Assembly (NCBI GenBank): GCA_934183165.1 | Contig: CAKPRZ010000002.1 | Coordinates: 62,001-126,000, forward strand | Reading direction: 5' to 3' | DNA from: an uncultured Bacilli bacterium | Lineage (GTDB): Bacteria > Bacillota_I > Bacilli_A > RF39 > UBA660 | DNA length: 64,000 nt | Shown: piece after piece, positions 1-8,603 of the stretch | Layout of the letters: each line of letters starts with the position of its first letter | Numbering within the stretch: the stretch's first letter is position 1 | Notes under the pieces: generated by a model | Seen by the model: the letters and a program-made list of their open reading frames with translations, nothing else | Databases searched by the model: none | Told to the model about the DNA's origin: nothing | Program-made: the position numbers and the translations under genes

Positions 1-1007
1 AATTCACTACCACACGTAATTAAATCATCATATGAAATAACTTCTGCTTTAATAAATCCCTTTTCAAAGTCTGTATGTATAATGCCCGCACATTCTTTAG
101 CATTCATTCCTTTTTTAAAAGTCCATGCTCTTACTTCATCTTTTCCTACAGTAAAATATGTTTCAAGTCCTAAATTCTCATATGTTGCTCTAATTAATTT
201 ATCTAAGCTGCTTTCATCTAAACCAATCATATTTAACATTTCTTTTTTATCATCATCATTTAACTCACTTAATTCCGACTCTAATTTAGCACATATCTTA
301 ATAGTTTTGGATCCTTCCTGTTCTGCATACCCTTCAACCATATCAACATATTGGTTGCCATTAACTATGTCATCTTCTTTGACATTTGCTAAATAAATCA
401 TTGGCTTCAATGTTATCAAACTAAAGTTTTTCAAAGTCATTTTTTCTTCTTTACTAAAATCTACTAGTCTTAAAGGTACGCCTTTAGTCAATGCTTCTTG
501 AGCCTTTTTTAATATAACTAGTTCCGCTAAAGCATCTTTATCTCTATTAGTTTCAGCCTTTTTTTGAATTCTGCCAATTCTTCCTTCGATTATTTCTAAA
601 TCAGATAATGATAATTCTAAATTAATAATTTCAATATCTCTTATGGGATCAATTTTATCCTCAACATGAATTATGTTACTATCATCAAAGCACCTAACTA
701 CCTGACAAATTGCATCCACTTCTCTAATATGAGATAAAAATTTATTCCCAAGGCCTTCACCTTGTGAAGCGCCTTTCACTAATCCAGCAATATCAGTAAA
801 TTCAAAACTAGTAGCTATAGTTCGTTCTGGCAAATACATATCTTCCAATTTTTGTAATCTAATATCTGGAACTGTAACCATTCCTACATTCGGATCAATC
901 GTAGCAAAAGGATAATTTGCTGCTAGTATATTTTTTTTTGTTATTGCGTTAAATAATGTTGACTTACCAACATTTGGTAATCCAACTATGCCTGCTTTTA
1001 AACCCAT
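1..1007 (-). CDS. ychF: Redox/ribosome-associated GTPase (ATPase) YchF, 3' end outside window
   Basis: YchF/OLA1 is a ribosome-associated P-loop NTPase of the Obg family that prefers ATP. The first 335 codons are present, starting MGLKAGIVGLPNVGKST, which carries the Walker A GLPNVGKST at about residues 8-16; the G3 region reads FTDIAGLVKGASQGEG and is followed by GNKFLSHIREVDAI, all typical of YchF. The family is about 365 residues long, so roughly 30 C-terminal residues lie beyond base 1. The ATG at 1007 is preceded by TAGGAGGG, whose TAG is also the stop codon of the upstream transporter gene, so the two are translationally linked. In B. subtilis the orthologue yyaF also lies just past the spo0J region. 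Recognition is by motif reading and is firm. Confidence 0.95.
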   Translation of the reverse strand, partial: MGLKAGIVGLPNVGKSTLFNAITKKNILAANYPFATIDPNVGMVTVPDIRLQKLEDMYLPERTIATSFEFTDIAGLVKGASQGEGLGNKFLSHIREVDAICQVVRCFDDSNIIHVEDKIDPIRDIEIINLELSLSDLEIIEGRIGRIQKKAETNRDKDALAELVILKKAQEALTKGVPLRLVDFSKEEKMTLKNFSLITLKPMIYLANVKEDDIVNGNQYVDMVEGYAEQEGSKTIKICAKLESELSELNDDDKKEMLNMIGLDESSLDKLIRATYENLGLETYFTVGKDEVRAWTFKKGMNAKECAGIIHTDFEKGFIKAEVISYDDLITCGSE

Positions 1008-1017
1008 TAAAACCCTC

Positions 1018-2616
1018 CTATAAAGTAGAACTAACTCCTAATCCAATTGGAGCTCCTAATATATACCAACCTATTATTATTAAAATCCAACATAATGCCA
1101 TTATTAAGCAATATGGCATAACATAAGAAATAGATTTTTTTATGCTTATTGTATCTCCCTCTTTGTTATTATAAATATTTAAATAACCAACATAAATAAC
1201 AAAGTATGCTAAAAGTGGTGTTATTCCTTTAGTCATAGAATCTGCTGCTCTTAAAATAAATTGTGCAAATTGTGGACTAATATTTGATTGCATCATTAAC
1301 GGAACAACTACAGGAGCTAAAATAGACCACTTAGTATTAGCAGTAGTAACAAATATACTACAAATGGCAACCATAAGCATTACTATAATTATAAGGGGAA
1401 CTCCTGAAAAAGGTAAATGTGATATTATTCTTGATGATAAAGCAACGATGACATTTCCTATATTAGATTTTTTAAATATTGATACAAATTGCGAAGCGAA
1501 AAAAATCATGACAAGTAATAAACCAATATTATTTAAATAAGACGAACACTTATTAAATAAATCCTTTATATTTTTTATTGTTTTTGAACAAACCCCATAA
1601 GCAATTCCTGTTACGATAAAAAACAACGATATCATATAAGTGAATCCATCTTGAAAGTAAGCATTTTCACCAAATAACTGTTTTAAATATGTATTTTCTC
1701 CTTTATCAAGTAACATTCCAGAAAGTGGTAATCCAGGCATCAACATATAAGCAAATAATATCATAAAAATTATTCCCCATATTAATGATTTTTTTAATCC
1801 TTTTTGTTCTCTTACATCTATTTCTATTTTATTTTGTTCTGTTTCTTTAATTTGAGTAATATCTATTTCTTTTGTTGCCATATCATCTTCATTTTGCTTT
1901 ATCCTGCCAACTTTAGGAGCTATTATCTTTTCTATTACAATAGTTCCTACTATAGACGTGATAATTGTTGTCAATATCATTATAAAAATATTTGAAGTTA
2001 AACTTATATGAAATGTTGCATCTACTAATCTAGCAGCTGATGTTGTAATAGGAATTAAAGCAACTTCAGAAGAACCAACAAATATTGTTGCTCCATAGCC
2101 AAATGTTATCCCACAAAAAGCAGTTATAATGCCAAGCATAGGATTTCTCTTGTTTGATTTATATAGTGAAGCACATAAAGGAATTAATATAACATAGCCA
2201 ACATCATTAATTAAACTGGAAATTGTCGCAAGAAGTAATACTAAAAATGTTTGAGTTGTATGTTTCCAATTAATAGTTATTCTTTTTGCAAAAGCATCAA
2301 TTAAACCACTAGCTGAAGCTATTGCTAGACCTATTAATGCAATTAATAAACTACTTAATGGGGTAAAACCAGCAAAATTCTTTGCAGCATTACTTATGAT
2401 AAATTTCATTCCATTAAAATTAAGTAAATTTTCAACTGTCACTAATTTTGTTTCCAACTCTAAAGTATTTACATTTACTTCATTATATGTTGCTTGGAAC
2501 TGAATTTTTGATAAAATACAGCTCAATAAAACTGTAATAACACTTAAAATAATAAAACCTATAATTGGATGAATATTAAATTTTTTTAATTTTAGAGTTT
2601 TTTTTCTTTGTTTCAT
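1018..2616 (-). CDS. AbgT-family transporter
   Basis: A 532-residue polytopic membrane protein with about 12 hydrophobic segments and a hydrophilic stretch near residues 235-275. It resembles the AbgT family (p-aminobenzoyl-glutamate importers and related antimetabolite exporters): family-like stretches include the N-terminal HPIIGFIILSVITVLLS and PLSSLLIALIGLAIASASG near residue 85, and the C-terminal TANTKWSILAPVVVPLM and RAADSMTKGITPLLAYFV. Family length is about 500-530. It sits in the parB-DUF951-ychF run with 2 bp to the gene before it and its stop codon embedded in the ychF ribosome binding site, so it is almost certainly cotranscribed. In B. subtilis no such transporter occurs at this place. 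The substrate cannot be told from the sequence. Confidence 0.85.
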   Translation of the reverse strand: MKQRKKTLKLKKFNIHPIIGFIILSVITVLLSCILSKIQFQATYNEVNVNTLELETKLVTVENLLNFNGMKFIISNAAKNFAGFTPLSSLLIALIGLAIASASGLIDAFAKRITINWKHTTQTFLVLLLATISSLINDVGYVILIPLCASLYKSNKRNPMLGIITAFCGITFGYGATIFVGSSEVALIPITTSAARLVDATFHISLTSNIFIMILTTIITSIVGTIVIEKIIAPKVGRIKQNEDDMATKEIDITQIKETEQNKIEIDVREQKGLKKSLIWGIIFMILFAYMLMPGLPLSGMLLDKGENTYLKQLFGENAYFQDGFTYMISLFFIVTGIAYGVCSKTIKNIKDLFNKCSSYLNNIGLLLVMIFFASQFVSIFKKSNIGNVIVALSSRIISHLPFSGVPLIIIVMLMVAICSIFVTTANTKWSILAPVVVPLMMQSNISPQFAQFILRAADSMTKGITPLLAYFVIYVGYLNIYNNKEGDTISIKKSISYVMPYCLIMALCWILIIIGWYILGAPIGLGVSSTL

Positions 2617-2618
2617 AA

Positions 2619-2816
2619 TTATTCTCCATCTTCATCAAGAACTTTTTTCAATTTTTTATTAAATTCAATCCTTGAAATCATGACTATATGTTTACAATTA
2701 CAACATTCAATTTTTATATCAGCACCTAATCTTACTACTTTCCATTTATTAGTACCACATGGATGTTGTTTTTTCATCATAACAATAGAGCCTATTTGAT
2801 ATTTTTTTTCTTCCAT
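2619..2816 (-). CDS. DUF951 family protein (YyzM-like)
   Basis: A 65-residue basic protein with MKKQHPCGTNKWKVVRLGADIKIECCNCKHIVMISR-type content: a conserved HPCG..W.V.R.G.DI...C..C.. pattern diagnostic of DUF951. Cys at about 20, 39 and 42 could bind metal or nucleic acid, but no function is established for the family. B. subtilis YyzM, its likely counterpart, lies in the same interval between spo0J and yyaF/ychF. Start ATG at 2816 follows GAGG at a good distance; the gene begins 9 bp after parB ends. Confidence 0.85.
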   Translation of the reverse strand: MEEKKYQIGSIVMMKKQHPCGTNKWKVVRLGADIKIECCNCKHIVMISRIEFNKKLKKVLDEDGE

Positions 2817-2825
2817 ACAAAACCT

Positions 2826-3704
2826 CTATTCTTTGACTTGTAATATTTCAATAATTCTATCTAAATCTTTATCATTCGTAAAGTTAATTACTATTTTTTT
2901 ATTGTTAATTTTAACCTTAGTACCTAGTTTTTCAGAAAGAGAGTTTTCTAAATATAAATATTCTGAATCATGTTTCTTATTAATTATTTTATGCTTTTTT
3001 TCAATAGTATTATCTTGAGCAATTAATTCAACATCTCTTACATTCAATTTTTCTTCCACTATTTTGTTAGCTAGTGTAATTATTTTTTCATTATCTTTTA
3101 TTTTACTAAGAACTCTTGCATGACTCATTGATATTTTTTCTTCACTAATCATGTTTTTTACTTCGTCTGGTAATGTCAAAAGTCCTAGCATGTTTGTTAT
3201 ATGACTTCTACTTTTACCAAGCTTTTCAGCCAATTCTTCTTGAGTCAAATTAAGAGTATCAAGTAATTTAGTATAAGCACTTGCTTCTTCTATTGCATTT
3301 AAATTTTCTCTTTGTAGGTTTTCCAATAAAGCAATTTCCATCATTTCTTCATCAGTAAAATTCCTTACAATGGCTGGAATGGTTTCCTTGCCAGCAATTT
3401 TAGATGCTTTTGCTCTACGTTCACCAGCTATTATCTCATATCCTTTTATACTTTTTTTAACAATTATAGGTTGAAAAACTCCATATTCTTTTATCGAATT
3501 TGCAAGTTCTTCTAACTTTTCTTCATCAAACACCTTTCTAGGTTGATATGGATTTGGACGCAAATCGGATAATTTTAAGTCAATAATTTCTTCTTTTGGT
3601 GTATCATTTACTATTTTTTCTTCAAATTTATTTAAATCTAATTGTTCGTTATTAAATAACTCTTCTAAGCCCATTCCTAGAGCTCTTCTTTTAATTTGTT
3701 CCAT
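2826..3704 (-). CDS. parB: Chromosome partitioning protein ParB (Spo0J)
   Basis: ParB is a CTP-dependent clamp that loads at parS and spreads on DNA, working with ParA/Soj to segregate origins and load condensin. The 292-residue protein has the short N-terminal ParA-contact motif RRALGMGLEEL, the CTP-fold boxes RPNPYQPR, GERRAKAS and ENLQREN, a helix-turn-helix around GKSRSHITNMLGLL (residues about 163-176) and a C-terminal dimerisation part ending in DLDRIIEILQVKE. The recognition-helix Arg (R166) is the parS-type residue. I prefer ATG 3704 over TTG 3713 because AGGAAGTGA lies about nine bases ahead of it. It overlaps the end of parA by 14 bp. Three parS sites are in this window at 21.3-22.1 kb. 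Confidence 0.96.
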   Translation of the reverse strand: MEQIKRRALGMGLEELFNNEQLDLNKFEEKIVNDTPKEEIIDLKLSDLRPNPYQPRKVFDEEKLEELANSIKEYGVFQPIIVKKSIKGYEIIAGERRAKASKIAGKETIPAIVRNFTDEEMMEIALLENLQRENLNAIEEASAYTKLLDTLNLTQEELAEKLGKSRSHITNMLGLLTLPDEVKNMISEEKISMSHARVLSKIKDNEKIITLANKIVEEKLNVRDVELIAQDNTIEKKHKIINKKHDSEYLYLENSLSEKLGTKVKINNKKIVINFTNDKDLDRIIEILQVKE

Positions 3705-4479
3705 TTCTTTCAATCACTTCCTTTGCTAAGTTTAAATATGCTTCTGTACCTTTACTTTTTGGATCATAAGCAACTATTGGTTTTCCATGAGATGGAGCTT
3801 CAGTCAATCTAATAAGTCTTGGTATTATTGTATTATAAACACGTTCTTTAAAATACTTTCTTATATCATCAACTACCTCAAATCCTAAATTGGTTCTAGA
3901 ATCTAACATCGTTAATAAAACACCTTCAATATCTAAATTTGGATTTAATGTCTTTTGGGCCATCATAATTGTGTTAAGTAACTGCATTATTCCTTCAAGA
4001 GCAAAAAATTCACATTGGACTGGTATAATAACAGAATTGGAAGCTGTTAATGCATTAGTAGTAATTAATCCAAGTGATGGTGGACAATCCATAATAATAT
4101 AATCATATCTGTCTTTTATCGTATCTATTTTCAATTTGAGTTGACTACCTTTACTAAATGTTGGTTCCTCTCTGCTTTTTTCTAATAATTCTATATCGAC
4201 TCCAGCTAAGTTAATAGTAGCTGGCAATACATCTAAACGTTTATATTTTGTTCTTACTATTGCCTCTGTTATATTGCATCTATCAATTAAAACATCATAA
4301 ACACTTTTATCTATATCTCCTTTAGGAATCCCTATACCTGTTGTAGCATTTCCTTGTGGATCTAAATCAACTAGTAATACATTTTTACCCAAAACTGCTA
4401 AAGATGCAGATAGATTAATACTTGTTGTTGTTTTTCCTACGCCACCTTTTTGATTTACTAATGAAATAATTTTTCCCAT
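3691..4479 (-). CDS. parA: Chromosome partitioning ATPase ParA (Soj)
   Basis: A 262-residue deviant Walker ATPase. It begins MGKIISLVNQKGGVGKTTTS, with the deviant Walker A KGGVGKTT at about residues 11-18, the A' motif DLDPQGNATTG near 39-49, and DCPPSLGLITTNAL as Walker B. It closely resembles B. subtilis Soj through to EAPSHGKPIVAYDPKSKG. In Bacillus Soj cooperates with ParB in segregation and also regulates DnaA at the origin 8 kb away. The ATG is preceded by AAAGGTGATGTAG. A terminator-like hairpin separates it from the upstream noc gene, so parA-parB-DUF951-abgT-ychF probably has its own promoter in 4480-4560, which I could not pin down. Confidence 0.97.
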   Translation of the reverse strand: MGKIISLVNQKGGVGKTTTSINLSASLAVLGKNVLLVDLDPQGNATTGIGIPKGDIDKSVYDVLIDRCNITEAIVRTKYKRLDVLPATINLAGVDIELLEKSREEPTFSKGSQLKLKIDTIKDRYDYIIMDCPPSLGLITTNALTASNSVIIPVQCEFFALEGIMQLLNTIMMAQKTLNPNLDIEGVLLTMLDSRTNLGFEVVDDIRKYFKERVYNTIIPRLIRLTEAPSHGKPIVAYDPKSKGTEAYLNLAKEVIERNGTN

Positions 4480-4563
4480 CTACATCACCTTTTCCTAACC
4501 ACTAAAATTTCTATATCTATTCTATCAAAAAAAATAGTATTTTTAAATCATTTTATTAAATTA

Positions 4564-4588
4564 TTAAAAAAAGATAGCCATGACTATC
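4564..4588 (-). terminator. Intrinsic terminator after noc
   Basis: On the minus strand GATAG-TCATGG-CTATC is followed by a run of seven T. It lies just past the stop codon of the noc gene and ahead of parA. The stem is only 5 bp, so strength is uncertain. Confidence 0.6.
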
Positions 4589-4609
4589 AATTTTTAACAT
4601 ACACCAATA

Positions 4610-5821
4610 TCACTTATCAATTCTTATTACTAATTGATAAAAATCTTCAAAGTCAAATTCTTCAACTTCTATGTTATTTGATTTTTGTTTAATTGTATTA
4701 ATTGCATTTTTAACTTCTTGTACTGTATTATTTGTTTGAACATTATCTACAACCTGACTATTATTTTGAGTAGTCTGACTATTATTTGGTTCAAATATTG
4801 GTACAGCTGGCATATCAAAATTCTTATATAAGTTATTTTCTAATCCTATATTGTTATCAGGAATTTGATTACTTGTTACAGTATTATTGATTGAAATTGG
4901 TTCTGGAGAAGGAATTTTACTAGTTTCATTAACATTCATACCAGCAAGTAACCCGCTTCCTCCTATTACCTCATTATCAGTTGGAATTGAACTTGTATTT
5001 ACAGAACTTGTACCAATATTATTATTTAAATTATTATCTATTGGACTATTATTATCAATAATAGGTGAAATCAATGGACTTGATATATCAACAGCCTCAT
5101 TTCTTACTTTATTAATATCTACTTCTGTTGGATTTAAATTTTGATTAATAATAGGAGATGATTCAACATTAGAAGCTTCTGATACATTACCAGTTGGAAT
5201 TGGATTTATCATAGATTGATTATTATTATTCATATTTTTAATTTCCTCATCTAATTCTCTAACTGTCATTCTACTAGAAATTACTTTTTTTAACATATCA
5301 ACTTGTTTTTGTGGGTCAGTTATATTCAATAAGCTTCTAGCATGTCTTTCAGATATCTGTTCATGTAAAAGAGCATCTTGAACTTCTTCTGTTAAAGATA
5401 AAAGTCTTAATTTATTTGCTACAGCAGACTGAGATTTTCCCATTGTTCTTGCTAATTCTTCTTGAGTTAATGCATCAAGTTCTAAAATTTTCTGATAAGT
5501 TCTAGCTTCTTCTATTGGAGTTAAATCTCTTCTTTGTAGATTTTCTATCAAAGCAACCTTAGAACTTTCTTTATCATCTAAGTTTCTAATTATTGCAGGT
5601 ATTTTTGTAAGCCCTGCCATAGTTGATGCTTTATATCGTCTTTCACCTGCTATTATTTCATATTTTTCACCTATTTGCCTAACAACAATTGGCTGAATAA
5701 CGCCATGTTCTTTTATTGATACAGCTAATTCTTTTAGGGCTTGTTCATCAAAATTTTCTCTTGGTTGGAACCTATTTGGTATTATATCGTCTAAATATAA
5801 ATATTTTACCTCATTATCCAT
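4610..5821 (-). CDS. noc: Noc-type ParB paralogue with Asn/Ser-rich C-terminal extension
   Basis: Residues 1-200 are a complete ParB/Noc core: DDIIPNRFQPRE, GERRYKAS (about 59-66), ENLQRRDL (93-100) and a helix-turn-helix GKSQSAVANKLRLL (129-141). Residues Q131, K137 and R159 occupy the positions (173, 179 and 201 in Caulobacter ParB numbering, recalled from published work) that separate Noc from ParB, and match the Noc state. Noc nucleates on ATTTCCCGGGAAAT and blocks division over the nucleoid; five such sites are in this window. B. subtilis Noc is 283 residues with an N-terminal membrane-binding amphipathic helix. Here the protein starts directly at the core, and TGA lies in frame three codons before the ATG, so no helix can be added. 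Residues about 200-370 are Asn/Ser/Ile-rich low complexity and the last 30 are acidic (VEEFDFEDFYQLV). The position next to rsmG matches B. subtilis noc. Confidence 0.88.
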   Translation of the reverse strand: MDNEVKYLYLDDIIPNRFQPRENFDEQALKELAVSIKEHGVIQPIVVRQIGEKYEIIAGERRYKASTMAGLTKIPAIIRNLDDKESSKVALIENLQRRDLTPIEEARTYQKILELDALTQEELARTMGKSQSAVANKLRLLSLTEEVQDALLHEQISERHARSLLNITDPQKQVDMLKKVISSRMTVRELDEEIKNMNNNNQSMINPIPTGNVSEASNVESSPIINQNLNPTEVDINKVRNEAVDISSPLISPIIDNNSPIDNNLNNNIGTSSVNTSSIPTDNEVIGGSGLLAGMNVNETSKIPSPEPISINNTVTSNQIPDNNIGLENNLYKNFDMPAVPIFEPNNSQTTQNNSQVVDNVQTNNTVQEVKNAINTIKQKSNNIEVEEFDFEDFYQLVIRIDK

Positions 5822-5884
5822 AATGTTTCATCCCCTTTTACCCTATTTTTATTCTATTATGATTATACATTATTCTATTAATTT

Positions 5885-6586
5885 TTACAATGATTTTTTT
5901 ATTTTTGACATTAATCTTGGATATTTGTTTGGCGTTTTCGCAACCTTTTCTATTATTACAATTGTTCTATTACTGTTTTCAAGTGGTAGTTTAAATTTTA
6001 TTATATTTTTTACTTTACCATTAATTTTTTTTAAAATTTCTCTAGAAGCAACAATTTCTTCTTCACATTGACCTTTTAAGAGAATTAATTGGCCTCCTAT
6101 TTTTAAGGACTGAAATGATATTTCTGATAATACTTGAATCTTAGCAACGGCCCTTGATGTTATTATATCAAACTTTTCAATATTTTCTTTTGAATAATCT
6201 TCCATTCTAGTATGAACAGCTTTAATATTGTCTAATTTTAATTTCTTGATTATTTCATTTAAAAAATTTATTCTTTTATTTAATGAATCGATTAGTATTA
6301 CATTTAAATTTGGAAATATTATTTTCAAAACTATTCCTGGAAACCCTGCACCTGTTCCTACATCACATAAACTATTTACTTTATTTAAATCAGCTGCTTT
6401 AACAATTGTTAGGCTATCATAAAAATGTTTTAAATACACATCTTCTTTTTTGGTAATAGAAGTTAAATTCAATTTTTGATTCCATTCAACTAATAAATTG
6501 TAATACCTGTCTAGTTGCGATAATTGATCTTTAGTTATTTCAATATTTATTTTTTTTAATTCTAAAATAAATTCTTCTATTCTCAT
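5885..6586 (-). CDS. rsmG: 16S rRNA (guanine(527)-N7)-methyltransferase RsmG (GidB)
   Basis: A 233-residue SAM-dependent methyltransferase that modifies G527 of 16S rRNA. Seen are the N-terminal QLDRYYNLLVEWNQKLNLTSI, typical of GidB, the SAM loop LCDVGTGAGFPGIVLKI near residues 72-88, and the later DIITSRAVAKIQVL motif. Its ATG overlaps the last bases of mnmG by 4 bp (ATGA), the usual mnmG-rsmG coupling. Standard length for the family. Confidence 0.96.
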   Translation of the reverse strand: MRIEEFILELKKINIEITKDQLSQLDRYYNLLVEWNQKLNLTSITKKEDVYLKHFYDSLTIVKAADLNKVNSLCDVGTGAGFPGIVLKIIFPNLNVILIDSLNKRINFLNEIIKKLKLDNIKAVHTRMEDYSKENIEKFDIITSRAVAKIQVLSEISFQSLKIGGQLILLKGQCEEEIVASREILKKINGKVKNIIKFKLPLENSNRTIVIIEKVAKTPNKYPRLMSKIKKSL

Positions 6587-8442
6587 AATTTTTTTTCCTT
6601 TTTTAAATATACCATAAGTATTGAAATATCAGCAGGATTAACTCCACTTATTCGTGAGGCTTGTGCTATAGTGGATGGTTTTATTTGTGCTAATTTTTGT
6701 CTTGCTTCACTTGCTAAATTTGTTATCCCAGTGTAATCAATTTCATCTGGTATTTTTATTTTTTCTAGATTAAGCATTTTTTCTGCTTCTTTTTTAGCCT
6801 TATCAATATATCCTTCATATTTATCCATTATTTGAACTTGTTCTAATACTTCTTCTGAGTAATTTAATTCTAAGAAATGATTGATATTTTCAATTGTTAT
6901 TTCAGGTCTTTTCAAAAGATCGTATAGCGTTATGCCATCTAGTATTTTTGATGAGTTAATACTATTTAAATATAAGTTAACCTCTTCAGTTGGAGTTATT
7001 TTATTTGATTTTAATATATTAATAACATCTATAATTTGATTTTTCTTATCTATAAACTTTTTATATTTTTTACTATCTATTAAACCAATTTTATAACCAT
7101 ATTTTCTTAATCTTAAATCAGCATTATCATGTCTTAATAACAATCTATATTCTGCTCGTGAAGTCAACATTCTATATGGTTCTTTTGTTCCTTTTGTTAC
7201 TAAATCATCAATTAAAACTCCCATATATGCTTCATTTCTTTTCAAAATTAATGGTTCTTGATTATTAATTTTTCTAGAAGCATTAATTCCGGCAATTAAT
7301 CCTTGCCCTGCAGCTTCTTCGTAACCGCTGGTTCCATTTATTTGGCCTGCCGTAAATAAATTTTCTAATATCTTCGTTTCCAACGATTGTTTTAATTGTA
7401 ATGGATCTATTGCATCATATTCAATGGCATAAGCATATTTAGTTATCTTTGCATTTTCCAATCCCGGTAAAGAATGTACCATTTTATCTTGAATATCTTT
7501 TGGCATACTAGTTGAAAATCCTTGGATGTATATATCATCATAATATAAACTTTCTGGTTCTAAAAAAAGTTGGTGTCTTTCTTTATCTTTAAAGCGAACA
7601 ACTTTGTCTTCTATAGAAGGACAATATCTAGGACCAATTCCTTCTACATATCCACCATACATACTGGATTTTTCTAAATTATCTAAAATTATTTTATGTG
7701 TTTCTGGAGTTGTATAAATTAGGTGACATGGAACTTGCTCATTTATTTTATATTGAGGTTTATTATCAAAGGAAAAAGTATGTAAAACATTATCACCAGG
7801 TTCTAAACTAGTCTTTGAATAGTCAATACTATTTTTATCAATTCGTTGTGGAGTACCTGTTTTTAATCTTTGAATTATAAAACCATAATTTTTTAATTTA
7901 TCACTTAAAAATTTAGATGGTTTTTCACCATGCGGTCCACTTTCTTTTTTACTGGAACCTCTTAGTACTACTGCTTTTAAATATGTTCCTGTAGTTAACA
8001 CTACTGCTTTTGATAATATTTTTTCTCCATTTTCTAAAATAACACCTTTGACAATATTATTTTCAACTATTAAATCCTCAACTAAAGATTCCCTTATATC
8101 TAAGTTTGCTTGTTGTTGTAATGTTTTAAGCATTTGTTTTGGATAAGTTATTTTATCACCTTGAGCACGTAAAGCCCTTACTGCGGGACCTTTTTTTGTA
8201 TTTAGCATTTTTACTTGTAAGCAACTATGATCAATATTGTTAGCCATTTCACCACCTAGAGCATCAATCTCTCTTACAATTATTCCTTTAGCTGGACCTC
8301 CGATTGATGGATTACATGGCATATCAGCTATATTATTTATATTTCCTGTTACCAACAATGTCTTATTATTTAAACGCGCAGCAGCTAAAGAAGCCTCACA
8401 TCCAGCATGACCTCCACCTACTATAATGATGTCATATTCCAT
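6583..8442 (-). CDS. mnmG: tRNA uridine 5-carboxymethylaminomethyl modification enzyme MnmG (GidA)
   Basis: A 619-residue FAD-dependent enzyme that, with MnmE, installs the cmnm5 group on wobble U34 of several tRNAs. The N-terminal dinucleotide-binding motif is IIVGGGHAGCEA (about 6-17), followed by NPSIGGPAKG, with the family GTYLKAVVLRGS and GPRYCPSIEDK stretches and a C-terminal helical domain ending in RISGVNPADISILMVYLKK. Full length for the family. The ATG at 8442 follows GAGGAAG. A terminator and a Noc site lie between it and mnmE upstream. Confidence 0.97.
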   Translation of the reverse strand: MEYDIIIVGGGHAGCEASLAAARLNNKTLLVTGNINNIADMPCNPSIGGPAKGIIVREIDALGGEMANNIDHSCLQVKMLNTKKGPAVRALRAQGDKITYPKQMLKTLQQQANLDIRESLVEDLIVENNIVKGVILENGEKILSKAVVLTTGTYLKAVVLRGSSKKESGPHGEKPSKFLSDKLKNYGFIIQRLKTGTPQRIDKNSIDYSKTSLEPGDNVLHTFSFDNKPQYKINEQVPCHLIYTTPETHKIILDNLEKSSMYGGYVEGIGPRYCPSIEDKVVRFKDKERHQLFLEPESLYYDDIYIQGFSTSMPKDIQDKMVHSLPGLENAKITKYAYAIEYDAIDPLQLKQSLETKILENLFTAGQINGTSGYEEAAGQGLIAGINASRKINNQEPLILKRNEAYMGVLIDDLVTKGTKEPYRMLTSRAEYRLLLRHDNADLRLRKYGYKIGLIDSKKYKKFIDKKNQIIDVINILKSNKITPTEEVNLYLNSINSSKILDGITLYDLLKRPEITIENINHFLELNYSEEVLEQVQIMDKYEGYIDKAKKEAEKMLNLEKIKIPDEIDYTGITNLASEARQKLAQIKPSTIAQASRISGVNPADISILMVYLKKEKKL

Positions 8443-8488
8443 TTTAATACACTTCCTCTTTTTCTTGCACTATTATACAATAATTTTA

Positions 8489-8521
8489 ATAAAAGAAAAA
8501 GAGAATTTATTTATCTCTTTT
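8489..8521 (-). terminator. Intrinsic terminator after mnmE
   Basis: On the minus strand AAAAGAGA-loop-TCTCTTTT is followed by TCTTTTATT. It sits between mnmE and mnmG, so mnmG-rsmG-noc would need its own promoter. Confidence 0.55.
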
Positions 8522-8540
8522 CATTTATCCTATTAAAATT

Positions 8541-8554
8541 ATTTCCCGGGAAAT
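8541..8554. promoter_or_regulatory. Noc-binding site (NBS)
   Basis: Perfect match to the B. subtilis Noc-binding consensus ATTTCCCGGGAAAT, extended to a 26-bp perfect palindrome by flanking AAAATT/AATTTT. It is the only NBS left of the origin in this window, 3.8 kb from oriC, in the mnmG-mnmE gap. Confidence 0.85.
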
Positions 8555-8603
8555 AATTTTAACGTTGTTTAATTAATTTTTATGATTTGTTATAACACTT
8601 TTT

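Noticed and set aside
82..396. Plus-strand ORF of 104 codons at the window start
   Set aside because: Antisense to ychF, which is unmistakable in the other strand.
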